From the NCBI RefSeq assembly GCF_009183415.1, contig NZ_WEHU01000029.1:1-54260 (forward strand): 54,260 nucleotides of DNA. Direction: 5' to 3'. Below the pieces are notes generated by a model. The model saw only the letters and a list, made by a program, of their open reading frames with translations. It had not been told where the DNA came from and did not search any database. The stretch comes from Bacillus sp. B1-b2. Lineage in GTDB: Bacteria > Bacillota > Bacilli > Bacillales > Cytobacillaceae. The position numbers were made by a program, and so were the translations under genes. Of the stretch, positions 7,640-16,052 are shown in pieces. The stretch's first letter is position 1. Each line of letters begins with the position of its first letter.

Positions 7640-8142
7640 TTAAAACTATCCTTTCCGATTGAAATAGACACTTTGTTTAAAGGCCAATAACGCATTCCAA
7701 TGCAGCCTTCTACACTTTCAATAGGAATTGTTCCTATTTCTCTACTATCCGTACTAAATTGTCTATTATCCCCTAATACAAATAAATGATCAGCTGGTAC
7801 TTTCCCCACTAAAGCATAATCTTCCGTATAAATATCTTTGTTTTTAGGTATAAACACCTCATCAATAGCTTCATTATTTATAAACAATTGATTGTTCTTG
7901 TATTGGACCGTTTCACCTGGCAACCCAATTACTCGCTTTACTATTTTCTCTCCTGATGGAAGACGGGCAATTATGATTGAAAATCTATCCGGTGTATTAA
8001 ATTTATTTATTAGAACTAAATCACCATTCTGTAGTGTAGGCTTCATAGATTCTCCATCTACCTTTAAAGGAACAAAAATAAATGATCTTACGATGAACAA
8101 TACTATAAAAAAAATAAGAATTTTCCTTACATATGTTTTCAT
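7636..8142 (-). CDS. lepB: Type I signal peptidase (SipS/LepB family)
   Basis: 168 aa from ATG 8142, preceded by AAGAAGAGAG; a longer frame to 8169 has no ribosome binding site. It cleaves signal peptides from exported proteins at the outer face of the membrane. One N-terminal span (residues 8-24) is followed by box B with the catalytic serine (DGESMKPTL, Ser32) and box D with the general-base lysine (KRVIGLPGE, Lys69). Box E follows (LGDNRQFSTDSREIG). The short, single-span form is typical of Gram-positive plasmid- or chromosome-encoded enzymes. It sits upstream of the secreted protein ending at 5869, a plausible substrate. Function is confident; physiological partner is inferred. Confidence 0.95.
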   Translation of the reverse strand: MKTYVRKILIFFIVLFIVRSFIFVPLKVDGESMKPTLQNGDLVLINKFNTPDRFSIIIARLPSGEKIVKRVIGLPGETVQYKNNQLFINNEAIDEVFIPKNKDIYTEDYALVGKVPADHLFVLGDNRQFSTDSREIGTIPIESVEGCIGMRYWPLNKVSISIGKDSFK

Positions 8143-8188
8143 TTTTGTTCTCTCTTCTTGACTCATCATCTTATATCTATACTCCTAT

Positions 8189-8482
8189 CTATTTTCGAAA
8201 ACAGCCTATATCAAATAACCTTCCACTTTTTGTTACACCTGTTTCTAAAGTTAATATCCAATCATAGACATCATCTAGATTAAATCCATTTATCTTCAAT
8301 TCTTTTGGGAATTCTATTTCTTCCTCAAAAATTTTATATAGCTTTTCTTTGGCCGTTTCAATTGGTCCAAATCCATATATATATTGATGTTTTACCTTCT
8401 TCCCCTCTCTATAAGATTTACGAATATACAAATACACCTTTCCTTTAGAGGTTTTCTTAGTTAAGTAACCCACCCTTTTCAT
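8189..8482 (-). CDS. Hypothetical protein
   Basis: 97 aa from ATG 8482, with AGGTGAGG upstream overlapping the alternative GTG. The N-terminus (VGYLTKKTSKGKVYLYIRKS then HQYIYGFG) resembles the SH3-like start found in some transposase and plasmid proteins, but no catalytic domain follows. Soluble, basic first half, acidic middle (EEEIEFPKE). Function unknown. Confidence 0.55.
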   Translation of the reverse strand: MKRVGYLTKKTSKGKVYLYIRKSYREGKKVKHQYIYGFGPIETAKEKLYKIFEEEIEFPKELKINGFNLDDVYDWILTLETGVTKSGRLFDIGCFRK

Positions 8483-8524
8483 GTACAACCTCACCTTTTT
8501 GTTTCTCCTACAAGTTGAAATTTT

Positions 8525-8689
8525 CTATATGTAGGGGAAACCCGTTTCAAAAAAATATTCCATTATAGATATAAATAGCTTTATCCAACCTATCAAACAA
8601 ATCCATAACGGAATGGAGAAACATCCCCCTAAAAATACCCCTTTTATTAGGTTGCCTTCTAAGGTTTCTATTACTTCTTGTCTGATCAA
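8525..8689 (-). CDS. Small membrane protein with TTG start
   Basis: 54 aa. The TTG at 8689 follows AAAGGATG, a ribosome binding site that includes the stop codon of the preceding gene, so translation is probably coupled. Sequence MIRQEVIETLEGNLIKG is followed by a hydrophobic region (GVFLGGCFSIPLWICLIGWI, then LFISIMEYFF). No family recognised. Stop TAG at 8525. Confidence 0.45.
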   Translation of the reverse strand: MIRQEVIETLEGNLIKGVFLGGCFSIPLWICLIGWIKLFISIMEYFFETGFPYI

Positions 8690-8695
8690 ATTAAT

Positions 8696-9541
8696 TCATC
8701 CTTTTTTAATGATTTCTATATATTCGTCCGATTTAATTAGTAGATTGGTAAAACTCTTATCGTTAAATGTATTTTTATGTAGGTGTCCCCAACAAAGAAT
8801 GTACTTTCCGATTAATTCTTCATCCGTATAAGTGAAATATTTAAAGTATTTTTCAAAGATAACGATTGAAAAAGGGATATTATTAATTTTTTTAAAGTTC
8901 AAGTAAATAACTTTTTCTCTTCTATTTATTGCTTCTATCTCTCCATGAACTAAATAAGGAAGGTTAAGTACAGCCATATCAGACCATAACTTCTCATGAG
9001 CTACCTCTTGGGACAAAATCAAATTGGAAATAGGGATTTTGTGGCCTTTCACTTGAATTAAAATACTACTAAGAATATCTGGTTCATAAGTGGAAAACAA
9101 TTTAACAATAGATTTCAGTGAGCTTATGCTGTTAGGAGGAGCGGTTTCGTTTTTTATTTTAATAGTTTCCTTATTCTTTTTTTCTTCATCTTTGTCTTCT
9201 CTTTGGATTCTTCTAGGTTCATAATCAGGGTCTAATTTATTAAAACTTAATTTAATCACTGTTTCACTTAACCCTTGATCTATAAAATCACTTTGATAGT
9301 CATTAATTTTCGAAAGGCTCTCTTCAAACGATAGAGGTCTGTAAAATCCACAGGAAGAAGTATGCTTAGATTCATTTTTACCTGTAGTTTTAAAATATGG
9401 TGTTGTTCTTTCGTTACCTTTTACATGAACCAATGGTGCCTTGCAGCTTTTATCGATACAATAAATTTGTTGACTGTGTAGATCATCATTATATTCATTA
9501 ATAGAGATAATCCTTCCATCACGAAACATAGCTGATATCAT
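8696..9541 (-). CDS. CoiA-like zinc-finger / OB-like protein, unknown role
   Basis: 281 aa from ATG 9541, chosen because GAAAGGAAG precedes it; the longer frame overlaps the upstream gene. Near the N-terminus, YCIDKSCKAPLVHVKG and then KHTSSCGF put Cys and His residues in the order seen in CoiA-type N-terminal zinc knuckles (C-x4-C ... H-x4-C). A charged linker (KDEEKKNKE) leads to a beta-rich C-terminal domain (about 150-281, HGEIEAINRREKVIYLNFKK), compatible with a nucleic-acid-binding OB fold. Homology is by pattern only; such genes are common on conjugative Bacillus plasmids. Confidence 0.55.
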   Translation of the reverse strand: MISAMFRDGRIISINEYNDDLHSQQIYCIDKSCKAPLVHVKGNERTTPYFKTTGKNESKHTSSCGFYRPLSFEESLSKINDYQSDFIDQGLSETVIKLSFNKLDPDYEPRRIQREDKDEEKKNKETIKIKNETAPPNSISSLKSIVKLFSTYEPDILSSILIQVKGHKIPISNLILSQEVAHEKLWSDMAVLNLPYLVHGEIEAINRREKVIYLNFKKINNIPFSIVIFEKYFKYFTYTDEELIGKYILCWGHLHKNTFNDKSFTNLLIKSDEYIEIIKKG

Positions 9542-9555
9542 TTTATGTCTTCCTT

Positions 9556-9963
9556 TCATAACATAAATTTAGCTTTAACATATGTGCTCCAATTAACTTG
9601 GCGGCATTTCCATTTATACTTCTTCTCTTGCTTTCTCAAATAAGATATAGTTGCTTTTCTAACATTTTTTGCAAACTCTAATGCCTCTTCCATCTCAGAA
9701 AAGGAGAATGTCGTTCCGCTCAAAATATAGTCCTCTAAACAGTCCTGATCCTTTGTTAGCAAACTATCAGAGAAAATGATTTTTGCTCCTTTATTTCTAC
9801 TAAACAAATGAAAATGTTTCTTTTTAATTTCTAAATGTATGGTTACCTTTTGGTAAGCTAATTCTAATAAATACTTTTCAAATTTTTCATCTGAAAAAGA
9901 AATTTTATAAAATACGCAAATCTTACCTTTTACACCTTTAATGTCCGTAGTAATGAAGAACAT
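9556..9963 (-). CDS. Hypothetical protein
   Basis: 135 aa, ATG 9963 with AAAAAGGAGC. Beta-rich first half (MFFITTDIKGVKGKICVFYK), acidic helix SEMEEALEFAKNVRK, and a basic end (KKYKWKCRQVNW). It lies immediately upstream of the CoiA-like gene, whose ribosome binding site is inside this gene's end, so the two are probably expressed together. No family recognised. Confidence 0.6.
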   Translation of the reverse strand: MFFITTDIKGVKGKICVFYKISFSDEKFEKYLLELAYQKVTIHLEIKKKHFHLFSRNKGAKIIFSDSLLTKDQDCLEDYILSGTTFSFSEMEEALEFAKNVRKATISYLRKQEKKYKWKCRQVNWSTYVKAKFML

Positions 9964-9978
9964 TATCTTAGCTCCTTT

Positions 9979-10290
9979 TTATGCAGACAATCCTTCAAAA
10001 TAAGCAAGTGATGATTGAATTGCTCCAGTTACTCCGCGTCCTTGATGATAAACAATTGTTTTGTTTTGCTCTTTGCAAATCTCCTTAACCATAATCATAG
10101 ATTTACGATTTATTGCCCCTTTTAACACAACTACACAATCCGCCTTATTGATTAACGTTTGGTATTCTTTTTTATTTCCTGACTTTTTCGATTCTCCAGG
10201 ATGATGTAGCACTTTAAGCTCAAATCTGTCGCCCATTTTTTTGAACGTTTTATCTTGATTTCCACCAACAACCAACAATGTATTTGCCAT
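9979..10290 (-). CDS. DUF2325-family protein
   Basis: 103 aa from ATG 10290 after TTGGAGTG. A Rossmann-like start (NTLLVVGGNQDKTFKKMGD) and a second half with INKADCVVVLKGAINRKS and HQGRGVTGAIQSS match the DUF2325 family. These short single-domain proteins of unknown biochemical role occur in Bacilli, often near chromosomal or plasmid stress genes. The two histidines HH (about residue 30) and H at about 87 could bind metal. Function remains unknown. Confidence 0.75.
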   Translation of the reverse strand: MANTLLVVGGNQDKTFKKMGDRFELKVLHHPGESKKSGNKKEYQTLINKADCVVVLKGAINRKSMIMVKEICKEQNKTIVYHQGRGVTGAIQSSLAYFEGLSA

Positions 10291-10385
10291 TATGATCACT
10301 CCAATTACTTAATTTAAAATAATCATAACACAAAATACCACAAATACAACTTTTTTTAAATAAAACAAAACTTTCATTACATCAT

Positions 10386-10832
10386 TCACAACCGAATCTC
10401 TTCTTTTGTTTTTAAGACATTAACAAATCGGTTATATTTTGATAAGATATATGCACCTATATCAGGGTGAACATAGATTGTTCCATGTAACAATACGTTT
10501 TCTATCGCTTCAGTCATTTCTTTAGTAGGCATTCGTTTGGATAAAAAACCGTTAAACATATTTAATTCAAAAGGAAACCCATTATCATTTTCCTTAATCA
10601 AAATGAACTTAGTACCATACTCGTACAAAGTCTTTATCTTATCCATAGCTTTTACTTCTTTTAAAGCCTCTTGTGTGAGAATTATAAGTTTTGGCTCACC
10701 ACGTAAAGTATCTTGTAGACTATCTTTTGTCGAGACTATATAATCTTTACCGAATTTCACCTCCAATAGATCTTTAAAGCCTTTGCGAAAAGTAATATTC
10801 TCATTTTCAACAATAAAAATACATTCCTTCAT
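10386..10832 (-). CDS. Receiver-like domain protein without output domain
   Basis: 148 aa, ATG 10832 after GGGAGG. It has the length and strand/helix rhythm of a response-regulator receiver: N-terminal IFIVENENITFRKGFKDLL, a strand LIILTQEAL at the phosphorylation position, and FILIKEND later. The end (GTIYVHPDIGAYILSKYNRF) resembles the DegU/NarL-type linker that normally leads into an HTH domain, but no HTH follows. The expected acidic phosphoacceptor (LIIL-D) is replaced by Thr/Gln. It is probably a pseudo-receiver; function unknown. Confidence 0.5.
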   Translation of the reverse strand: MKECIFIVENENITFRKGFKDLLEVKFGKDYIVSTKDSLQDTLRGEPKLIILTQEALKEVKAMDKIKTLYEYGTKFILIKENDNGFPFELNMFNGFLSKRMPTKEMTEAIENVLLHGTIYVHPDIGAYILSKYNRFVNVLKTKEEIRL

Positions 10833-10852
10833 AGCTGGTCCTCCCTAAGAAA

Positions 10853-10914
10853 TCAAAAAAACCCTATCTTAAGTAAGACACCATAAAAGTGTCTAACTCA
10901 GATAGGGTTTTTCC
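10853..10914. terminator. Strong bidirectional terminator
   Basis: AAACCCTATCTTA at one side is complementary to the AGATAGGGTTTT side, with an inner AGACAC/GTGTCT stem, and T/A runs flank both ends. It lies between the gene ending at 10997 and the start of the receiver-like gene at 10832. It therefore ends transcription from upstream, and the downstream genes need their own promoter or readthrough. Confidence 0.8.
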
Positions 10915-10996
10915 CTTTAGATATTCAATTAATTGATATTATTATATCCTTTGAATCGCTAGATATCAACGTTTACTTCAAACTTTGATGGCTTTG

Positions 10997-11413
10997 TTAG
11001 TTTAGAATATGTCCATTGAGTAAGGTTACATATCGCCCTATACCATTTTCATCAATATACCAAGCTATTCGTGATGCTAAACCTATTGATGCATTATGAT
11101 TATGAAGTGGTACTGCCGACTTATAGACTTTTTCTCCAGGATTAGGACTAACTAATACAATTGGCTTCTTATAATCATTAACTATCCAACAACCGTATTC
11201 TTGACAAGGAGAAACATACCAATTGGCATCCGTTCTTCCAGCTGGAAAATCCGGTTTAAAAGGATAGCACGATTTTTCTAAGGTTTCAATTTGTCCTTGT
11301 ATCTCAGGATAAGAGATTTCCTCTTCTTCTAATCCATCCAATTCTTTTTGATTTATTTTTATATCCAGTTCCAAACTACTTATGGGTAAATATCTACTAC
11401 TGTAAACTGTCAC
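10997..11413 (-). CDS. Hypothetical protein next to a transposon
   Basis: 138 aa with GTG start at 11413 after GAGAGG. Sequence MTVYSSRYLPISSLELDIKI... contains CYPFKPDFPAGRTDANWY and SPCQEYGCWIVNDY. No family recognised. The transposon at 11475-14595 sits about 60 bp upstream and probably separated this gene from the operon that now ends at 14.6 kb. Confidence 0.55.
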   Translation of the reverse strand: MTVYSSRYLPISSLELDIKINQKELDGLEEEEISYPEIQGQIETLEKSCYPFKPDFPAGRTDANWYVSPCQEYGCWIVNDYKKPIVLVSPNPGEKVYKSAVPLHNHNASIGLASRIAWYIDENGIGRYVTLLNGHILN

Positions 11414-11524
11414 TTTATATCCTCTCAAATACCGTTGGAATTTTCAAATTCCTTCAGAATTGTTTATATACTTCTCTGGAATAATGTGCTAAATTTTTTG
11501 CATATTAGAAGGGGGAGTTTTTTT

Positions 11525-12055
11525 ATGATCAAATTTCATGATTTTGGTATTAGCCTAGTGGAGTATGGGGAAAGAGGAAAAAAGAATGAATTTCCATTGT
11601 TTGATCAATGCCCAAACTGCAAATGTCATTCCCATGGGAATCTTCATCGTAACGGCTATTACTGGCGTTATGGAATAACTGATGAGACAACCGTACGGAT
11701 CCCAATTTGTCGCCTAAGATGTTTACAATGTGAAGTGAATATCTCTATTCTTCCGGACTTTCTCATCCCGTATTTTCAACATACTATTCATACAGTTTTA
11801 GAACGAGTGAAGAAAATTCTTCAAAGGAAAAAAGCAAAAGGCAGCCGCCAATTAGTCAGGTTTTATCTAAATCGTTTCTTAACATGTATAAATTGGATTC
11901 ATAGCTTCTTTATCAGCTTGGGGAAGATAAGTGGCATGTCGGAGGATATAAATAGCGAAGCCACAAAATATATGAAAATGATCCTTGATTTTGGCGAATC
12001 ACCCTTCTTACGAAGGTCACGGGGTCACTTATCAAAATACTTTATGGCAAATTAA
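11525..12055 (+). CDS. DUF6431 transposon accessory protein
   Basis: 176 aa from ATG 11525 after GAAGGGGGAG. The N-terminus has a zinc-binding pattern CPNCKCHSHGNLHRNGYYWR, then CRLRCLQCEVNISILPD, characteristic of DUF6431 proteins that precede DDE transposases in Firmicute transposons. The rest is helical and basic. Likely a DNA-binding transposition factor, by context. It is the first gene of the element; the next starts about 135 bp downstream. Confidence 0.75.
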   Translation: MIKFHDFGISLVEYGERGKKNEFPLFDQCPNCKCHSHGNLHRNGYYWRYGITDETTVRIPICRLRCLQCEVNISILPDFLIPYFQHTIHTVLERVKKILQRKKAKGSRQLVRFYLNRFLTCINWIHSFFISLGKISGMSEDINSEATKYMKMILDFGESPFLRRSRGHLSKYFMAN

Positions 12056-12189
12056 TTCTATCATATTTAGGCGACTTTAAAAATATTCTTTGTCCCACAT
12101 ACCTTTTTCATAGTCAGAAAATATCGAAAAAAGTAGAATAATAACCATGGATGACCGGTCGTCCTTCTATGAAAAAGGAGGAAGATTCC

Positions 12190-13453
12190 ATGAATGAAAA
12201 AGAGCGTGAACAAGTGGCCCTATTTCGGTATGGCCTAATAGCCCCCCTATTGAATGGGCAAGTTGATTCGAAGGAATATTTAAATGGAATGGAGGGAAAG
12301 GTTCATTCTGTCCCCCATTATGGAGAAAGGAAAATTGCAGAGAAAACAATGAAAGAGTGGCTTCTTCATTATCGAAGAAATGGATTTGAAGCATTAAAGC
12401 CCAAGAAGCGCTTGGATCGAGGGAATTCTCGAAGACTATCCCCTGATGACCAAGATCTTGTCCTTGAAATACGAAAAAAATCTCCCCATATGCCGGTTAG
12501 TGTTTTCTACGAACAACTAATCGAGCGTGGAGAGATACAAAAAAACCAAATATCTTACTCTACTATAATTCGATTATTAAAAAAACACAACCTTGTAGGA
12601 AAACAAATGGTGGCGATACCAGAAAGAAAACGGTTCGCTCACGAAAAGGTGAATGTGTTGTGGCAGGCTGATTTATCCCATGGACCTTATGTACCCGTTA
12701 ATGGAAAAAAGACAAAGACATTTTTAATTGCCTATATTGATGACTGTTCTCGTCTTGTGCCGTATGCACAGTTCTTCTCGTCAGAGAAGTTTGATGGATT
12801 AAGAGTAGTCACGAAAGAGGCTTTAATTCGCAGAGGGAAACCTACCATCATTTATGCGGACAACGGTAAGATCTATCGATCTGAAACGCTTCAATATGCT
12901 TGTGCCCAACTCGGAATTACTTTAGCTCACACGCAGCCGTATGATCCCCGTGCAAAAGGGAAGGTAGAAAGGTTGTTTAAAACGATTCAAACACGGTTTT
13001 ATCCGTTATTACAAGCCGATCCAGCTCATTCACTAGAAGAGTTAAATGAACGATTCTGGAGCTGGTTAGAGAAAGATTATCACCGAAGAGTTCATGCCTC
13101 TTTAGAGAGGTAAAACGCCCCATGAAGTGTTTCAATCTCAACTAAAGGATATAACATTTTTGGAGGATTTGTCTATTCTTGAGACCATCTTCTTGAAACG
13201 AGAACACCGGAAAGTAAAGGCTGATGGGACGATTACGTTAAATAAAGAGCTCTACGAAGTACCTTCCCGTTTTATCGGTCATTCTATCGATGTGAGACTA
13301 GACGAAAATGGTGTCTATATCTTTGAGGATGATAAGAAAGTCGCTGAAGCAATTCCTGTATCCATGAAGGATAATGCGCATGTAAAACGGGCTCGCTCGC
13401 CATTTTCATTATCTCAAACAGCTGAAGTGAAAGGGGAACAAGACCATGTATAA
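12190..13453 (+). pseudogene. DDE (rve/Mu-type) transposase with a frameshift
   Basis: Starts at ATG 12190 (AAAGGAGGAAGATTCC upstream). The N-terminal helix-turn-helix regions (about 30-110) are followed by the integrase-type core: catalytic Asp in WQADLSHG, second Asp in YADNGKIYRS, Glu in KGKVERLFKT. The frame ends at 13113, after SLER. Removing one base around 13105-13112 (TTAGAGAGGTAAAACG) restores GKTPHEVF and the Mu-type C-terminal beta domain to 13453. So an otherwise full-length transposase is split by one extra base. Programmed frameshifting is possible but there is no obvious slippery heptamer. The element may be non-autonomous. Confidence 0.75.
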
Positions 13454-14249
13454 ATCCTTTTACTCTTTAGCTCAAGCACCATTTTCGAAAGATATACGCC
13501 CTTCGGATGCGTTTCCTTCCACTGATTATCAAGGGGCTTTAAACGCATTAAATTATTTACAGAAATCGAAGGGAATGGGTCTTCTTATTGGGGATCCTGG
13601 CGCAGGAAAAACGTTTACCTTACGGTCTTTTAAGGAGTCATTAAACCCTTCTTTATATCACGTAGTCTATTTTCCCCTTTCAACTGGTGGTGTAATGGAT
13701 TTTTACCGTGGGTTAGTATATGGCTTAGGGGAGGAACCGAAGTTCCGTAAAGTCGATCTCTTTAGGCAAATTCAACAAGGCATTGAGCGAATGGCAGGGG
13801 AACGTAAGATCACACCTGTTTTCATTTTAGATGAAATGCATATGGCAAAAGATGCTTTTTTGCAGGATATAGCACTATTATTTAACTTTCATATGGACTC
13901 AACCAATCCATTTATCCTAGTTTTAGCTGGCTTACCACATTTAAAGACTCGATTAGCATTAAATCATCATCGTCCACTATCACAGAGAATGATTATGAAA
14001 TATGAGATTCAGCCATTATCCAGAGAGGAAGTTTCCCATTATATTCATCATCATATGAAGTTAGCAGGAGCGAAGATGACCATCTTTACAGAAACCGCGG
14101 TAGAAGCTATCGCATCACGGTCTCAAGGTTGGCCACGGGTTATTAATACATTAACGATTAACAGTTTATTATTTGGCTCTCAACTAAAGAAAGAACTGAT
14201 TGATGAGGAAATTGTCAGGTTAGCTATAGAGGATAATGGCTTATCATGA
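13446..14249 (+). CDS. ExeA/TnsC-like AAA ATPase of the transposon
   Basis: 267 aa, ATG 13446 overlapping the end of the transposase frame. Walker A is GDPGAGKTFTL (about residues 43-53) and Walker B is PVFILDEMHMAK (about 120). A C-terminal helical region (SHYIHHHMKLAGAKMTIFTE) is typical of ExeA/TniB/TnsC-type ATPases. These regulate target choice and activate a DDE transposase. The protein appears intact. Confidence 0.85.
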   Translation: MYKSFYSLAQAPFSKDIRPSDAFPSTDYQGALNALNYLQKSKGMGLLIGDPGAGKTFTLRSFKESLNPSLYHVVYFPLSTGGVMDFYRGLVYGLGEEPKFRKVDLFRQIQQGIERMAGERKITPVFILDEMHMAKDAFLQDIALLFNFHMDSTNPFILVLAGLPHLKTRLALNHHRPLSQRMIMKYEIQPLSREEVSHYIHHHMKLAGAKMTIFTETAVEAIASRSQGWPRVINTLTINSLLFGSQLKKELIDEEIVRLAIEDNGLS

Positions 14250-14503
14250 GGCGTGGAATATTAGTATTTGACCACCATCTTCAAGAATGGAGAGTATGGT
14301 TAGGACATCAGCCCCACTGGATAGACCAGGGTTATGCATTTGAGATACGGGTCCAAAACAGGTATCTCCATGCATACTTGGAGAAAGATTTTGATTGGTT
14401 CGTAACTCTGGAACACGAAGTAAGGTTTGTACTCCACACTTACGAGGTGTACAAAATTCGAATAAAAAAACAGGATTATATGCCAGTTGATGCCCCTTTT
14501 TAG
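14246..14503 (+). CDS. DUF5348 protein of the transposon
   Basis: 85 aa, ATG 14246 overlapping the ATPase stop (ATGA). Sequence MRRGILVFDHHLQEWRVWLG ... HAYLEKDFDWFVTLE is typical of DUF5348, a small beta-rich protein that often closes this type of transposon operon. A hairpin CCCC/GGGG with T4 (14493-14511) follows directly and is a probable terminator. Function unknown. Confidence 0.75.
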   Translation: MRRGILVFDHHLQEWRVWLGHQPHWIDQGYAFEIRVQNRYLHAYLEKDFDWFVTLEHEVRFVLHTYEVYKIRIKKQDYMPVDAPF

Positions 14504-14585
14504 GGGTTTTCTTTTCCTGAATTTAAGACGGAATAATTTGAACAAGATTTTGCACATTCCGAAATAAAGTGAAAAAAATAGCACA

Positions 14586-14804
14586 TTATTTCAGATTTCC
14601 TCCCGGATTAATGTGGAAAAGAGTATCTGAAATATTGTGCTCGTTTACACTACTACATTTTGAAACAACGAACGGATTATCTACATCTACCTTATTCTTA
14701 ATTGAACAGGATTCTGTTAAAACATCATAAAGATCACAAGAATTCCGGCATGTATAAGATATTTCTTTCGCATTTTTTGTATTATCTACTACTAAAGACA
14801 ACAA
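14586..14804 (-). CDS. Short Cys-containing protein, possibly truncated by the transposon
   Basis: 72 aa with TTG start at 14804 after AAGAAGGTGAT, immediately downstream of the gene at 14822. Sequence contains SYTCRNSCDLYDVLTESC and VVSKCSSV. Its last five or so residues and stop lie within the right end of the transposon (ending about 14595), so the original C-terminus may have been lost. No family recognised. Confidence 0.45.
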   Translation of the reverse strand: MLSLVVDNTKNAKEISYTCRNSCDLYDVLTESCSIKNKVDVDNPFVVSKCSSVNEHNISDTLFHINPGGNLK

Positions 14805-14821
14805 GATATCACCTTCTTTAT

Positions 14822-15379
14822 TTATGCTGCACCAAATGCATATGGGATTATAAAGCTAATAATCAATAGAAACCCCGCAGATGCCCATAGTCTCTTACTC
14901 CATCTACCAAATTCAGGGTGTTTCAAAAGTTTATAGAATAGAAACATAACTAATCCAACTAATGTCATTCCCACTACTGTATAAAAACCAGATAACTGTA
15001 ATAAGTTTATTACATCAGTTGCAAACAGTGTAACATTTGTTGTGTTTATTGTAAATAATACAATTAAAAAAATACGAATTATAAAGAAAGAAATTGGAGC
15101 CCAAATTAGTACACCGGTAGCCCCTTTCATAACTTGCCCAGTTTTTGTAACAATTGAATACCCTAGCCTAACAACTCCAACCAGGAACATTATCGTAAAA
15201 AGAGATGAGAATAAACTAGAAACTATCGGTGCAGAATCATTTATGGAATTTCCCCAATTTGTAATCATATCATCCATAGATGGAGCATCACTAAAGGGAT
15301 TTGCCATTGCTTTTGTAGGAATCAATAAAATTGTGATTATTATTAATGACATAATCGTTTTGACTTGGCTTCTAATCAT
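14822..15379 (-). CDS. Secreted/multispan membrane protein, pilin- or VirB2-like
   Basis: 185 aa from ATG 15379 with AGAGGGATC upstream. A signal peptide (residues 1-26, ending KAMA before NPFSDAPS) is followed by four hydrophobic segments (about 52-72, 86-110, 120-150, 155-183) with a basic KLLKHPEFGRWSKRL loop. Size and topology resemble TrbC/VirB2-type or related small membrane components of conjugation systems; this is inference from architecture only. It overlaps the preceding gene by eight bases. Confidence 0.55.
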   Translation of the reverse strand: MIRSQVKTIMSLIIITILLIPTKAMANPFSDAPSMDDMITNWGNSINDSAPIVSSLFSSLFTIMFLVGVVRLGYSIVTKTGQVMKGATGVLIWAPISFFIIRIFLIVLFTINTTNVTLFATDVINLLQLSGFYTVVGMTLVGLVMFLFYKLLKHPEFGRWSKRLWASAGFLLIISFIIPYAFGAA

Positions 15380-16052
15380 TAAAGATCCCTCTTCGTTGAT
15401 GAACTTTAAAAGTGAATTTGGACTCAAAAGTAGTGGATTGCATTCTACCATCAACAGCATAAACCTTATGTGAATAACTGAAATTATTGGCATTCTGATC
15501 CATGATATTTTCTACTGTAGCTAACCACTGAGAAATAATTTGTTTATTCACAGGTTTTGTTTTTGCCTCTTTTAAAAGAGGCGTAATTTTATTACCAGGA
15601 ATTTTTAAACTTACATGGATGAGATTTGTCATGTATTTAAAACCACTTACATCAAAAAATTGGATGAAATTCCGATATTTTTCTAACACCTTAAATTGCT
15701 CATATAATGTACTCATTATTTTTGCCTTTTCTAGGCTTCCAGATAGTGGGATACTGATTGTTAAATCAATATTATGATGGTTCATTTCTCCTGAAGGTAA
15801 GACTTCTAAATGTCCTTGAAATGGACAATTTAAATCATCGCATAATGGTGAAAGCCAGCTATAATTAGCAAATATAAGATTTTCTTTTACATTTTCATAA
15901 TAGTCATCTTCTTGCTTTATTTTCTCTGTACCAATTGGCCCTATTAAAACAAACTTATCTCTCGTTTTAAATTCTAATCTCGATAAGTTTAATTGTTTTT
16001 CCTTAATTGTTACCATAATCTCATTTATACTTTTTTCTCCTATACGAACCAT
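15372..16052 (-). CDS. Hypothetical protein, paralogue of the next gene upstream
   Basis: 226 aa from ATG 16052, placed by AAGGAG inside the end of the upstream gene. It shares overall layout with 16040-16690: ILE/LI-rich strands, an acidic middle, and a C-terminal SQWLATVENIMDQ matching the GQWIASFDNFID of the neighbour. This indicates tandem duplication. Soluble. No recognised family. Confidence 0.6.
   Translation of the reverse strand: MVRIGEKSINEIMVTIKEKQLNLSRLEFKTRDKFVLIGPIGTEKIKQEDDYYENVKENLIFANYSWLSPLCDDLNCPFQGHLEVLPSGEMNHHNIDLTISIPLSGSLEKAKIMSTLYEQFKVLEKYRNFIQFFDVSGFKYMTNLIHVSLKIPGNKITPLLKEAKTKPVNKQIISQWLATVENIMDQNANNFSYSHKVYAVDGRMQSTTFESKFTFKVHQRRGIFND

Larger units (their letters stand above)
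11475..14595 (+). mobile_element. Four-gene DDE transposon (Tn7/Mu-like: DUF6431, DDE, AAA ATPase, DUF5348)
   Basis: Gene order on the plus strand is DUF6431 protein, DDE transposase, ExeA-type ATPase and DUF5348 protein. Imperfect terminal inverted repeats share the core GAATAATGTGCTA / GAAATAATGTGCTA: TCTGGAATAATGTGCTA at 11475-11491, and the reverse complement of TCTGAAATAATGTGCTA at 14579-14595. A further related site (GGAATGTGCAAAA) lies inside the right end, as expected for transposase binding sites. I found no convincing target duplication. The exact ends are uncertain by several bases. Confidence 0.7.

Noticed and set aside
14579-14641. Inverted GCACATTATTTCAGAT / ATCTGAAATATTGTGC as both ends of a small element
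   Set aside because: Only about 30 bp lie between the arms and the left arm is explained as the transposon right end; the similarity of the outer arm may be a pre-existing or target feature.
15042-15473. 143-codon plus-strand frame
   Set aside because: Antisense to two well-supported minus-strand genes; no ribosome binding site.
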